Assembly: GCA_902798545.1 (NCBI GenBank)
Contig: CADBWQ010000025.1
Location: forward strand, 1-64,000
DNA length: 64,000 nucleotides
DNA from: Oscillospiraceae bacterium
GTDB lineage: Bacteria; Bacillota; Clostridia; Oscillospirales; Oscillospiraceae
Direction of reading: 5' to 3'
Shown piece by piece: positions 1 through 7,878 of the stretch. Numbering within the stretch: position 1 is the first letter of the stretch; the number at the start of each line of letters is the position of its first letter. Both the position numbers and the translations under genes were made by a program. The notes beneath the pieces were generated by a model. The model saw only the letters and a list, made by a program, of their open reading frames with translations. It ran no database searches and had not been told where the DNA came from.

Positions 1-145
1 TAAAGTGTTTGAAACCCGTCTCCCACAAGGGTTTTGAACACTTTGAACAGCATCTTCTTTGCCCCCTTAGTCATCCTATCCAGAAGTGACATTTTCTCGC
101 GTTAATACTGCTGCTAAAAAGTGACATTTTAATTTGTTATTGACA
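1..145. mobile_element. Terminus of an IS21-like insertion sequence
   Basis: Two copies of AAGTGACATTTT (84-95 and 119-130, 35 bp apart) lie just inside a terminal TTATTGACA that ends at 145, so the element reads TGTCAATAAC from its outer end. Repeated GTGACATTTT blocks next to a TGT...ACA end are typical of IS21-family termini, where they bind the transposase. A 16-bp imperfect inverted repeat (2-17 with 29-44) lies further in. No transposase is visible, so the element continues beyond position 1 and its orientation is undetermined. The family call rests on remembered end structure. Confidence 0.5.
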
Positions 146-226
146 GATGCCCCGTCGCATGTTGCGAGAAGATATAGCCCGGTTTATCGCACATCATGCG
201 ATATTTTCTCATTAAGCAATGTATCA

Positions 227-406
227 ATGCTGGAGCAGCGGATTAAAAAACTTGAAAACATACTGAGCTACTCCAGAAACTACAATGCAAGGTTAACAAG
301 TGAAAATGAACGGCTCAGACGAGAAAGAGATGAATATGAAGACAAGTATCGTCGTCTCCTCGGCCGTTATCAGGTCGACGTTGGAAAAATGAAAATCGGC
401 TTTTAA
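227..406 (+). CDS. Small coiled-coil protein, possibly truncated by the neighbouring IS
   Basis: A 59-aa ORF from the ATG at 227. It is almost entirely charged helix with heptad-like spacing (MLEQRIKKLENILSYS, later ENERLRRERDEYEDKYRRL), which suggests a short coiled coil. No Shine-Dalgarno precedes the ATG. The frame stays open leftwards through 146 into the IS end, so this may be the 3' part of a longer gene interrupted by the insertion. A good terminator follows immediately, which supports real transcription. No family is recognised, and it could be a pseudogene fragment. Confidence 0.4.
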   Translation: MLEQRIKKLENILSYSRNYNARLTSENERLRRERDEYEDKYRRLLGRYQVDVGKMKIGF

Positions 407-411
407 AGCAG

Positions 412-461
412 AAAAGGCAGTTACCACAACAATCGTCAGGTAACTGCCTTTTCCGTTTTTT
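412..461 (+). terminator. Rho-independent terminator
   Basis: Perfect stem AAAAGGCAGTTACC / GGTAACTGCCTTTT (412-425 with 439-452) followed by a T-rich tract, six bases after the stop of the small coiled-coil ORF. Confidence 0.8.
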
Positions 462-620
462 GTTGGCCAGATAAACGGCCAAGTTCAGTGATGTTAGAGA
501 AAAACACAAGTTTAAAATCACAATTATAAAACGCTCTCTTAAAAAAGCGAAAAGCGGCTTAAACCAAAGGTTTGTTTTTAAAATGTGATCACACAATACT
601 TTTGTTTCTCTACATCTAAA

Positions 621-696
621 TGGTCCGAGTGACAGGGATCGAACCTGCGGCCTCATGGTCCCAAACCACGCGCGCTACCAGCTGCGCTACACCCGG
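621..696 (-). tRNA. tRNA-Pro (anticodon TGG)
   Basis: Read on the minus strand, a 7-bp acceptor stem CCGGGTG / CACTCGG closes the cloverleaf. The anticodon loop is TTTGGGA, giving TGG for proline. The T-arm holds GGTTCGATCC and the 3' CCA is encoded (complement of 621-623). Length is 76 nt with CCA. It stands alone, just beyond the stop of the CNNM/CorC gene pair. Confidence 0.95.
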
Positions 697-789
697 AAAC
701 GCCTGAGTATTATAACGCAGAAAACCGTATTCTGCAAGGAAAACTTTTCCCGGAACCGAAATGATTCCGGGAAATTTCCCTGTATACAG

Positions 790-2058
790 TTATTCTGTCG
801 TCTCCCCGGCCTGTGGAACACGTTTCACCAGGACACGCTCCACACGCCGTCCGTCCATGGCAAGGACAGTAACCTCCACATCCTGATACCGGAAGGACTC
901 CCCGGGTTCCGGAAAACGGCCGCCGAAGGATTCGATCGTCCAGCCGCCCAGGGTGTCGCTGTCCGCCTCGAAGTCCTTTTCCGGCAGCTCCATCAGTTCG
1001 AGGAACTCTGTGATCGGCATGTCGCCGTCCAGCTCCAGCTCATCTTCGGAGCGGCGTATTATCTCATTCTCCACGGTGTCGGTCTCATCCCAGATGTCTC
1101 CGACAATCTGTTCGATCACGTCCTCCATGGTGAGGACACCCAGCGTTCCGCCGTACTCGTCACACACAATGGCGAGGTGCTGCTTTGCCCGACGAAACTG
1201 TGCCATGACATCCGGCAGCTTCATGGTTTTATATACATAGCATGGTTCCATCAGGAGCGGACGGATCTCCTTCTTCCCATCTGCCACAGCCTTCAGAAAG
1301 TGGTTGAGGTAAAGGACGCCGATGATATGATCGATGCTGTCTTCATAGACCGGCAGCCGCGAGAATGCGGACTGCTCAATCTGGGTGAGGATCTCATCCC
1401 AGTCATCGTCGATGTCAATGGCCTCCACATCAACGCGGGCTGTCATGGCTTCGTAAGCGGAAATCTCAGAGAAATCAATCGCAGCCTGTACCAGCTCCGA
1501 GCGGTCCTCGTCCAGGACCTCCTCGTCCTCGGCCGTCTCGATCAGGCTCTGCAGTTCCTCGACCGCCTCATCCTCGCCCGGCTCCTCCGGCTTCATCCAG
1601 AAGGTCAGCAGATGGACCAGGCCGACAACCAGCAGGATCAGCGGCTTGAGAACGATCATGAGAATGCGGATCACCAGGGAATGACGTTCGGCGACACGAT
1701 TGGCATTCTGCTTTGCCGTGATTTTGGGGATTGTCTCGCCAAAGATGATGATCACAATCGTCAGGAGCAGGGTGGCAAGCCAGGTTTTCCCGTCCGTCCC
1801 CGTGATGAGGATCACCAGTACCGAGGCCAGCGAAGAAGCGGCGATGTTCACAAGGTTGTTGCCGATCAGGATCGCGCTCAGCGCATCATCAAAGTGGTGT
1901 ACGATACGCAGTGCTCTTGCGGCCTTCCCGGATCCCTCTTCGGCGGCATTTTCAAGTCGGAGCTCGTTGCAGGATGAATAAGCCATCTCAGATGCCGAGA
2001 AGAAGTTTGAAAGCAGGATGCAGAGCAGGATTCCGGCGATGATGAGTGCAACTGTCAT
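790..2058 (-). CDS. CNNM/CorC family transporter (hemolysin-like), second of a pair
   Basis: A 422-aa integral membrane protein with the CNNM (DUF21) - CBS pair - CorC/HlyC order. Residues 1 to about 150 hold several hydrophobic segments with the family GNNLVNIAAS and FGETIPK motifs. An acidic linker follows, then a CBS pair (SRLPVYEDSIDHIIGVLYL; LAIVCDEYGGTLGVLTMEDV), then a C-terminal CorC domain (DTLGGWTIESFGGRFPEPGE). The family is associated with Mg2+/Co2+ transport or its regulation at the membrane; the older name hemolysin is historical. The start overlaps the stop of the upstream paralogue by an ATGA, so the two are translationally coupled and may form a heteromer. Substrate is not determinable here. 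Confidence 0.9.
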   Translation of the reverse strand: MTVALIIAGILLCILLSNFFSASEMAYSSCNELRLENAAEEGSGKAARALRIVHHFDDALSAILIGNNLVNIAASSLASVLVILITGTDGKTWLATLLLTIVIIIFGETIPKITAKQNANRVAERHSLVIRILMIVLKPLILLVVGLVHLLTFWMKPEEPGEDEAVEELQSLIETAEDEEVLDEDRSELVQAAIDFSEISAYEAMTARVDVEAIDIDDDWDEILTQIEQSAFSRLPVYEDSIDHIIGVLYLNHFLKAVADGKKEIRPLLMEPCYVYKTMKLPDVMAQFRRAKQHLAIVCDEYGGTLGVLTMEDVIEQIVGDIWDETDTVENEIIRRSEDELELDGDMPITEFLELMELPEKDFEADSDTLGGWTIESFGGRFPEPGESFRYQDVEVTVLAMDGRRVERVLVKRVPQAGETTE

Positions 2059-3338
2059 GCTTCATCGCCCCCTTTCGTGTTCTCAGGGGCGCGAACGATT
2101 TTCAGCTTCAGAATGCGGTTGTGCTCCATCTCCGTGATGGTCACGGTGAGGTCGTGGTAGCGGAAGCTGTCGCCGGGTGACGGGATGGAATCAAAGAACT
2201 GATACGCCCACTCGCCCAGGCGGGTATCGACGAGTTCGCCGTTGTTCTCCGGGTCCTCGTAATCCAGGTGTTCAAAGATATCTGTCACACTCTCGTCCGC
2301 ATCGGCGATGCATGCATTCTCAGAGAGGTCCGTCACAGCCTCCTCAACGATGTCATCCTCGTCCCAGATCTCTCCGAAGATCTCCTCGACAATGTCCTCC
2401 ACCGTCACAATTCCGAGTGTGCCGCCAAAATTATCCGTCACAACCGCCATGTTGATGCGCTCCCGGGACATCATCGGCAGGAGCTCATCCAGTTCGGTGC
2501 TCTGGTGGATGAAAAACGCATCATCCAGCAGGTTCCGCAGATCAGGTACCGCACCGGTGCGGAGATATTCCTTGATGTATTTCCGGATCTGGAGGATACC
2601 GATGATATGATCGATACTCCCCTCATATACGGGAAGGCGGCTGTGGTTCTGCGCCTTGATCTCCGCAAGGATTTCTTCCCCGCTCGCTTCGACATTGAGC
2701 GCGGCGACATCCATGCGCGGGGTCAGCACGCTTTCCACCGTCAGGTCGCTGAACTGAAGGGCGGAAGAAATCAGCTCGCCCTGCTCTTCATCGAGGCTTC
2801 CCTCTTCCGTCATATCCTCGATGATGTCATAGAGTTCATCCTCCGTGACAGAGAGTTCCGGTTCTTCCCTGCTCATCCTGGCAGCTCTCTCCCCAATCCA
2901 TGACAATGCCCTGGACATGGGGTAAAACAGAGTCATAAAGAAGCGCAGGCTCCCGGAGCACGCCTTTGCCAGCCGTTCCGGATACTTTTTTGCTATGCTC
3001 TTCGGCAGCATTTCCGCAGCGAAGAACACCGCCAGCGTCGTGAGGACCGTGCTGAGCGTAACGACAGAGAGGCCCCAGCGGCGGGTCACCACCATGGTGA
3101 CGAGGGCAGACAGGAACAGATGACAGAGATTGGTCCCGATCAGCAGGGTGCTGATCGCCTGCTCAAAGTGCTCCAGAATATATAACGCCTGTTTTGCCCC
3201 GGATTCTTCCCGCTCGGCTGAAGCTTTGATCCGCGGGCGGGAACAGGCGGCAAACGCCGTTTCGGCAACGGCGAAGTAAAACGCGCCAAATAATAACAGG
3301 ATTGAAATTATGATTGGCAATCGACTGCCATCATCCAT
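2055..3338 (-). CDS. CNNM/CorC family transporter (hemolysin-like), first of a pair
   Basis: A 427-aa paralogue of the downstream gene with the same order: N-terminal membrane domain (ISILLLFGAFYFAVAETAF, then GTNLCHLFLSALVTMVV and AEMLPKSIAKKYP), a CBS pair (SRLPVYEGSIDHIIGILQI; MAVVTDNFGGTLGIVTVEDI) and a C-terminal CorC domain (DTRLGEWAYQFFDSIPSPGDSF). The start is the ATG at 3338, with AAAGGAG about 13 nt upstream. A tandem pair of such genes is common in Firmicutes. The shared SRLPVYE.SIDHIIG block shows ancient duplication. Function by family: divalent-cation efflux or its control at the cytoplasmic membrane. Confidence 0.9.
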   Translation of the reverse strand: MDDGSRLPIIISILLLFGAFYFAVAETAFAACSRPRIKASAEREESGAKQALYILEHFEQAISTLLIGTNLCHLFLSALVTMVVTRRWGLSVVTLSTVLTTLAVFFAAEMLPKSIAKKYPERLAKACSGSLRFFMTLFYPMSRALSWIGERAARMSREEPELSVTEDELYDIIEDMTEEGSLDEEQGELISSALQFSDLTVESVLTPRMDVAALNVEASGEEILAEIKAQNHSRLPVYEGSIDHIIGILQIRKYIKEYLRTGAVPDLRNLLDDAFFIHQSTELDELLPMMSRERINMAVVTDNFGGTLGIVTVEDIVEEIFGEIWDEDDIVEEAVTDLSENACIADADESVTDIFEHLDYEDPENNGELVDTRLGEWAYQFFDSIPSPGDSFRYHDLTVTITEMEHNRILKLKIVRAPENTKGGDEA

Positions 3339-3466
3339 TTCGGATTAACATCTCCTTTACGGAATAAATTAACGCATATAATAACATATCCTTCCGGCCA
3401 CGTCAATTCATCTTTCCTGAAAAAGAGCCTTTTCCGGAACATTTTTCGGTCCTTACGGCTTGGATT

Positions 3467-5542
3467 TCAGGTAAAAATGCGTTCCAGAAGTTCCGGCAGT
3501 TCCGAGAGCGCGCTGATCCGGTAATCCGGTACGATGTCTTTCCGTTCCGGATTTCCCCGCAGGTTGAACCAGCAGGTCCTGACGCCGGCGTTCATTCCGC
3601 CGCGGATATCCGAGGTCAGACTGTCACCGATCAGGAGGCAGCGTTCTCTGTCAAAGCCGGGGATCTGTTCAAAACAGCGTTCGAAGAAAGCCTGATCCGG
3701 CTTATTGGCGCCGATTCTTTCAGAGATAAAGATGTTCTCAAAGTATCCTGCAATGCCGGCACTGGACAGTCTCCCCTGCTGAACAGAGTAGGTTCCGTTG
3801 GATACCAGAAACAGGCGATACCTTCCGTACAGCGCATCCAGGAGCTCCACTGCGCCGTCAACGAAGAAATGCCCCTCTGACAGGTTGCGTTCATAGATAT
3901 CCCGCAGCAGTGCCGCGTCCTTCTCTTCTCCCAGTTCCCGGAGAAGCTGTTCAAAGCGGCCGACCAGAACCCGGTCCCGCGTGATCTCTCCGTTTTCCAG
4001 ACGTTCCCAATGCTGGAGATTGATGACACTGTAGCGATTGAGCACTGTTTCGTCACAGGGAACGCCGAGGGTCTCGAGAGATCTGGCCAGCGCGCGGTGC
4101 TCCGCTTTGCGGAAGTCAAGGATCGTATCGTCCAGATCCATCAGGATACTGGGCGCCGCTTTCGAAGCGGGCACCCCTTTCGGTCCGTTCCCGTCGAGAC
4201 GGATTGTACGCAATGCGGCAGAAACCGTTTCAAAATGCGAGCCCTTGGAGGCCTTGACCAGAATGCAGTCCCCTTTTTTCAAAAGCCCGGGCAGGGCCTC
4301 GATGAGCTGTTCCCTCGTCTCGAAGTGCAGCCCATGTTCTCCCGCCGCTCGGCTCATCTCTTCGGCGAATACCCCGCTCGTCAGAACCAGGTCGATCCCC
4401 TTCTGCCGTGCATAGGCGCCCACGTCATAGTGCATTTTACGGCTGTCATCTCCCAGTTCGAGCATATCGCCGAGAATGCAGATATGCCGCGTCGCTTTCA
4501 TCTGCACCAGGGTATCGATGCCGTTGGATACCGAGTCCGGATTGGCGTTATAGGTATCGTCCACAACCAGCATGCCTGCCGTTTCGAAGCGGTCCCCTCT
4601 GCGCCCCACATTGCGGAAAGCGGAAATCCCGTTCTGAATCTCCCGGTCATCCAGCCCCAGCAGCATACCGACTGCCGCCGCAGCCAGGGCGGCATAGACG
4701 TGATGCCGGCCAAAGGCCGGGATCCGCACGGGGATACGGCGCAGGCCGCAGACGATATCGCAGCAGATGTCCTTACCGACCTCGACGTTTTCGGCACGGA
4801 TATCACAGTGTGCTCCGTATCCAAAAGTAATCTTTCTCTGCCGGCAGGGGAAGGAAAAGAGCTTTTCATCGTCGCCGTTGACAACAACCGGCGCCGTCTC
4901 CGGCATGGTCTCCAGCATCTCCGTCTTTGCGCGCAGTACACCGTCCAGGTCATGCAGGAATTCGAGATGGGCATGCCCGATGTTCGTATAGACCGCGATC
5001 GTCGGTTGGACCATACGGGCCAGCGCCCGCATCTCCCCGAAACCGGAGATCCCCATTTCGATCACGGCCGCCCGGTGCTCGCTGTTCAGTCTGGAAAGCA
5101 TCATCGGCACGCCGATCTGGTTGTTCAGATTTCCTTCGGTCTTGAGCAGGCGGAAGCGCTGTTCCATGACCGCGGAGATCATCTCTTTCGCCGTTGTTTT
5201 ACCGACACTTCCGGTAATTCCCACCACCGGCAGATCAAAGCGGCTCCGATATTCGGCAGCAAGGGCTTCCAGCGCAGACTGAACATTCGGTACAACAATC
5301 ACCGGCCTGCGCTCTCCTTCGGGTACGCGCTCGGCGATGCAGCAGGAAGCACCGCGCTCGAAGGCAGCCCCGATGAAATCGTGGCCGTCCACCCGCTCGC
5401 CGCGAAATGCCGCGAAAATATCACCCGGCTCAACGGTGCGGGTATCAACAGTGATTCTGCCGGTCTGCGCGTGACTGTCTGCAGTTCCGTGAAGGACGCC
5501 TCCGCAGGCGGCGGCAACATCTCTGACTGTCATGTTTTCCAT
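3467..5542 (-). CDS. murF: MurF (UDP-MurNAc-tripeptide--D-Ala-D-Ala ligase) fused to a HAD hydrolase
   Basis: A 691-aa bifunctional polypeptide. Residues 1 to about 450 are a complete MurF, which adds D-Ala-D-Ala to the UDP-MurNAc tripeptide in the cytoplasm: P-loop GITGSVGKTTAKE (108-120), EGNLNNQIG (136-144), central GHAHLEF and C-terminal DDTYNANPDS (328-337). A basic, proline-containing linker (about 448-464) leads into a HAD domain: motif I DLDDT (469-473), motif II LVSNGT (579-584), KPDQAFF (614-620) and IGDSLTSDI (638-646). This layout matches the YjjG-type nucleotidase branch. MurF alone is about 450 aa, so the fusion is genuine length. The frame is continuous with no sign of a sequencing join. 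Start ATG at 5542 with AGAGGA upstream. The HAD substrate is unknown. Confidence 0.92.
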   Translation of the reverse strand: MENMTVRDVAAACGGVLHGTADSHAQTGRITVDTRTVEPGDIFAAFRGERVDGHDFIGAAFERGASCCIAERVPEGERRPVIVVPNVQSALEALAAEYRSRFDLPVVGITGSVGKTTAKEMISAVMEQRFRLLKTEGNLNNQIGVPMMLSRLNSEHRAAVIEMGISGFGEMRALARMVQPTIAVYTNIGHAHLEFLHDLDGVLRAKTEMLETMPETAPVVVNGDDEKLFSFPCRQRKITFGYGAHCDIRAENVEVGKDICCDIVCGLRRIPVRIPAFGRHHVYAALAAAAVGMLLGLDDREIQNGISAFRNVGRRGDRFETAGMLVVDDTYNANPDSVSNGIDTLVQMKATRHICILGDMLELGDDSRKMHYDVGAYARQKGIDLVLTSGVFAEEMSRAAGEHGLHFETREQLIEALPGLLKKGDCILVKASKGSHFETVSAALRTIRLDGNGPKGVPASKAAPSILMDLDDTILDFRKAEHRALARSLETLGVPCDETVLNRYSVINLQHWERLENGEITRDRVLVGRFEQLLRELGEEKDAALLRDIYERNLSEGHFFVDGAVELLDALYGRYRLFLVSNGTYSVQQGRLSSAGIAGYFENIFISERIGANKPDQAFFERCFEQIPGFDRERCLLIGDSLTSDIRGGMNAGVRTCWFNLRGNPERKDIVPDYRISALSELPELLERIFT

Positions 5543-5631
5543 CAGATGATCCTCTTGCTTCTTATCAGAATAACAGGTTTAAAATAACACAATCGTATCT
5601 GAAATACAATTCTTTCTTTCCGCTCCTGTCA

Positions 5632-5666
5632 ATTGTTAACGTTCCGGTTCTAAATTGTGAACGTTC
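5632..5666 (+). promoter_or_regulatory. Direct repeat, candidate operator upstream of the RodA/FtsW gene
   Basis: ATTGTTAACGTTC (5632-5644) and ATTGTGAACGTTC (5654-5666) differ at one base and start 22 bp apart, about two helical turns. They end 11 bp before the -35 of the candidate promoter at 5678, where an activator would bind. Confidence 0.4.
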
Positions 5667-5677
5667 GGGGGAAAGGC

Positions 5678-5706
5678 TTGTAAAAAACGCTCTTCCATGT
5701 TAGAAT
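5678..5706 (+). promoter_or_regulatory. Sigma-A-type promoter for the RodA/FtsW gene
   Basis: TTGTAA (5678-5683), 17-bp spacer, TAGAAT (5701-5706). Transcription would start near 5713 and leave a leader of about 90 nt. Confidence 0.5.
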
Positions 5707-5801
5707 AAATTGTTTTATGGTCATCAGGTTTGCCGAAAACGGCATGAGAATTCACCAAAGGACGGTGTGAAACAATCAAGAAGTTCAAAGACTACGCTCA
5801 C

Positions 5802-6923
5802 ATGTTCTTTGAGCGTGCAGATATCTTTCTCCTGATCATGTGCCTGATCTGCTCGATGTTCGGCATCTACATGGTGCGCATCGCGACCATCGCCATGGAA
5901 GCGTCAGGCTGGGTCGACAGTTCGGTCAAGTGCGTGATCGTTCAGGTTTTTTCCCTTTTTCTGGGAGTTTTTGCTTTCGTTGTTCTCACCTTTATTGATG
6001 CGGATCTGCTGGCAGAACAGTGGAAGCTTCTCTGCGGCATCAATCTTCTGCTGCTGGTTGCGCTGGTTCTGTTCGGCTCGGACAGCGGCACCGGCAACAA
6101 CAGCTGGATCCGCTTTGCCGGTATCGGTATTCAGCCTTCTGAGATCATCAAGGTCATCTATATTATCGTCTCGGCCAAGCAGATGACCTGGCTGAAGGAA
6201 TACCGGGATATCAATGCGTTTATGTCTGTTGTCGAGATGGCCGGTCATTTTGTCATTCTGTTCGGTCTGATCGTTGTGGTCTCTTCCGACCTGGGAAGCG
6301 CATCCATTCTTCTGCTGATTTTTCTCTCGATGTTCTTTGTGCTCGGGGTCCGACTCTACTGGTTTGCCCTTGGCGGAGCAGCCGTTGCGGCTGCCATTCC
6401 TCTGCTCTGGACCTATTTTCTCAAGGACTATCAGAAAAAGCGTCTGATTGCCCCCTATGATCCCTCCATTGACCCCGACGGCTGGGGAATCACATGGCAG
6501 ACAACCCAGAGCAAGCTTACTCTCGCCTCCGGAAGGCTCACCGGCGTGGATGCGGAACACCGCGCCACTGTCTTCACCGGGAAGCACACCGACTTCATCT
6601 TCTCCTGTGTGGGAGAGGAACTCGGAATGATCGGCTGTATCGCTGTCATTGTCCTGCTGTTGATCGTCACGGTCCATATCATCCGGGTCGGCCTGAAGGC
6701 CACACGAACCTTTGACATGCTGCTTTGCATCGGTGTCGGCTCCGCTGTTGCGTTCCAGACCTTTATCAACATCGGCATGTGCATCGGCATCACCCCGGTA
6801 ATCGGCATCACGCTCCCCTTCTTCAGCTACGGGGGTTCCTCCATGGTAAGTATGTTTGCGGCCATGGGTCTGGTATCCGGCGTGAAATTCAAGCTGAAAC
6901 CACAGCTGTTCTCCATCTATTGA
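5802..6923 (+). CDS. SEDS-family peptidoglycan glycosyltransferase (RodA/FtsW/SpoVE type)
   Basis: A 373-aa polytopic membrane protein with about nine or ten hydrophobic segments. Signatures include NNSWIRFAGIGIQPSEIIK, SSDLGSASILL, the extracellular-loop HTDFIFSCVGEELG carrying the conserved Asp essential in RodA-type enzymes, and the C-terminal GITLPFFSYGGSSM. SEDS proteins polymerise lipid II with a class B PBP partner; PBP2 and MreCD are encoded elsewhere in this window. The start is uncertain. The ATG at 5802 has no Shine-Dalgarno and starts at the first membrane segment. In-frame upstream codons back to 5748 encode plausible residues (ETIKKFKDYAH) after AAAGGA, but contain no ATG, GTG or TTG. 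Confidence 0.88.
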   Translation: MFFERADIFLLIMCLICSMFGIYMVRIATIAMEASGWVDSSVKCVIVQVFSLFLGVFAFVVLTFIDADLLAEQWKLLCGINLLLLVALVLFGSDSGTGNNSWIRFAGIGIQPSEIIKVIYIIVSAKQMTWLKEYRDINAFMSVVEMAGHFVILFGLIVVVSSDLGSASILLLIFLSMFFVLGVRLYWFALGGAAVAAAIPLLWTYFLKDYQKKRLIAPYDPSIDPDGWGITWQTTQSKLTLASGRLTGVDAEHRATVFTGKHTDFIFSCVGEELGMIGCIAVIVLLLIVTVHIIRVGLKATRTFDMLLCIGVGSAVAFQTFINIGMCIGITPVIGITLPFFSYGGSSMVSMFAAMGLVSGVKFKLKPQLFSIY

Positions 6924-6986
6924 TCCGGCTTCAGGACCCGCCCCGGCAGTCGCCGGGCTCCCAAAGCACAGACAGACAAAGAAAAC

Positions 6987-7010
6987 ACCCGCTTCTTTTC
7001 AGAAGCGGGT
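6987..7010. terminator. Hairpin terminator, probably bidirectional
   Basis: Perfect 10-bp stem ACCCGCTTCT / AGAAGCGGGT with loop TTTC. On the plus strand it follows the SEDS gene. On the minus strand it is followed by GTTTTCTTTG and would end the ncRNA transcribed leftwards from about 7214. Confidence 0.75.
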
Positions 7011-7214
7011 AATTTGTTCAGAGCAGCGACGTCGCGATCATCGCTATCTGTGAAGATGTCGGTTATTTAGTCAAATCGCAAAAGTGGGGATTGCATTCAG
7101 ACTGTGGCTGCCCGTACAGCTTGCCGGAATTTGGCCCCGGCGGCCTGCAAGTCAATCTACCTTGCACAACGGGTTAAGATGCCGACACATCAAGGGGTGG
7201 CGCCCCTCATCGCA
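6987..7214 (-). ncRNA. Structured non-coding RNA, possibly 6S RNA
   Basis: A minus-strand transcript is framed by a strong promoter (7221-7249) and the terminator at 6987-7010, about 225 nt with no ORF of note. An outer stem (GATG.TCGG at 7055-7062 with CCGA..CATC at 7182-7191) encloses a long irregular rod including GCCGCCGGGGCC...CCGGC, and a small GGGG/CCCC hairpin sits at the 5' end. A long, mostly closed rod of this size on a stand-alone promoter resembles bacterial 6S RNA, which binds sigma-A RNA polymerase. The 6S identity is from memory and unverified; the transcription unit itself is better supported. Confidence 0.5.
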
Positions 7215-7220
7215 AGTATT

Positions 7221-7249
7221 AAAATAACACATTATGTTTACTCTGTCAA
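7221..7249 (-). promoter_or_regulatory. Sigma-A promoter for the minus-strand ncRNA
   Basis: On the minus strand: TTGACA (complement of 7244-7249), exact 17-bp spacer, TATTTT (complement of 7221-7226). A consensus -35 pointing away from any ORF is the main evidence for an RNA gene here. Confidence 0.65.
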
Positions 7250-7363
7250 GCATTTTCTCCAATATTCATATTTTCTTAATAGTCTTTTTATAGCGTTTTG
7301 ACGATACTGCTTCTTTCATGATGAAATCCGCCTGAAACGGGCTCCCGAATTGCTTCAAAAAAC

Positions 7364-7392
7364 TTGACAATTTTCTGTATAAGCTTCATAAT
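7364..7392 (+). promoter_or_regulatory. Sigma-A promoter for the GtrA-family gene
   Basis: TTGACA (7364-7369), 17-bp spacer, CATAAT (7387-7392), about 20 bp ahead of the GGGGGATA ribosome-binding site. Confidence 0.65.
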
Positions 7393-7420
7393 AATCAGCA
7401 GAATTCTATGGGGGGATACC

Positions 7421-7852
7421 ATGAACAAAAAAGCGGAGCTCCTGCGCTCCATCAAATTTCTGCTCTTCTCCGTATCAGCAGGTATCATTGAGATTGTCTC
7501 CTTTGCACTGTTGAATGAGACACTCGGATGGCCCTACTGGCCATGCTATCTGATCGCTCTGGTTCTGTCGGTTCTGTGGAATTTCACTTTAAACCGGCGC
7601 TATACATTCCGGTCTGCGAACAATGTCCCAAAGGCGATGGCCCTGGTTTTCCTCTTTTACCTCGTTTTCACTCCCGCAAGCACGCTCTTCGGAAACTGGC
7701 TGGCAGAGGATCTCCATTGGAACGAATATCTTGTCACAGGGATCAACATGGCGCTGAATTTTGTCCTGGAATTCCTGTATGATCGCTTTGTGGTCTTCAG
7801 AGACAGCATCGATACCAACAGTATTGCACAAAAGGAAAAAGCCCGGAACTGA
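7421..7852 (+). CDS. GtrA-family membrane protein
   Basis: A 143-aa protein with four predicted membrane helices and the GtrA hallmarks: a first helix after a short basic N-terminus (LLRSIKFLLFSVSAGIIEIV), NFTLNRRYTFRS after helix two, and a closing NFVLEFLYDRFVVFRDS. GtrA proteins are thought to help flip or supply undecaprenyl-phosphate-linked sugars for surface polysaccharide or teichoic acid glycosylation. The start at 7421 is chosen because GGGGGATACC lies immediately upstream; the frame is open to 7364, but that stretch contains the promoter. Transcribed alone, with the stop codon in the loop of its terminator. Confidence 0.85.
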   Translation: MNKKAELLRSIKFLLFSVSAGIIEIVSFALLNETLGWPYWPCYLIALVLSVLWNFTLNRRYTFRSANNVPKAMALVFLFYLVFTPASTLFGNWLAEDLHWNEYLVTGINMALNFVLEFLYDRFVVFRDSIDTNSIAQKEKARN

Positions 7853-7867
7853 GTTCCGGGTCTTTTC
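7842..7867 (+). terminator. Rho-independent terminator of the GtrA gene
   Basis: Perfect stem CCCGGAAC / GTTCCGGG (7842-7849, 7853-7860) followed by TCTTTTC. The GtrA stop codon TGA (7850-7852) forms the loop. Confidence 0.75.
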
Positions 7868-7878
7868 TTTCTCTGGTA

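Noticed and set aside
3-74. Coding start of a transposase reading leftwards from position 74 (MTKGAKKML...)
   Set aside because: The stretch overlaps an inverted repeat (2-17 with 29-44) and lacks a ribosome-binding site; too short in the window to support a gene.
655-1977. 440-aa plus-strand ORF opposite the CNNM/CorC gene
   Set aside because: Antisense shadow: the minus-strand frame has clear CNNM, CBS and CorC motifs, while this frame has no recognisable domain or ribosome-binding site.
4010-5587. 525-aa plus-strand ORF opposite murF
   Set aside because: Antisense shadow in GC-rich sequence; the opposite strand encodes intact MurF and HAD motifs.
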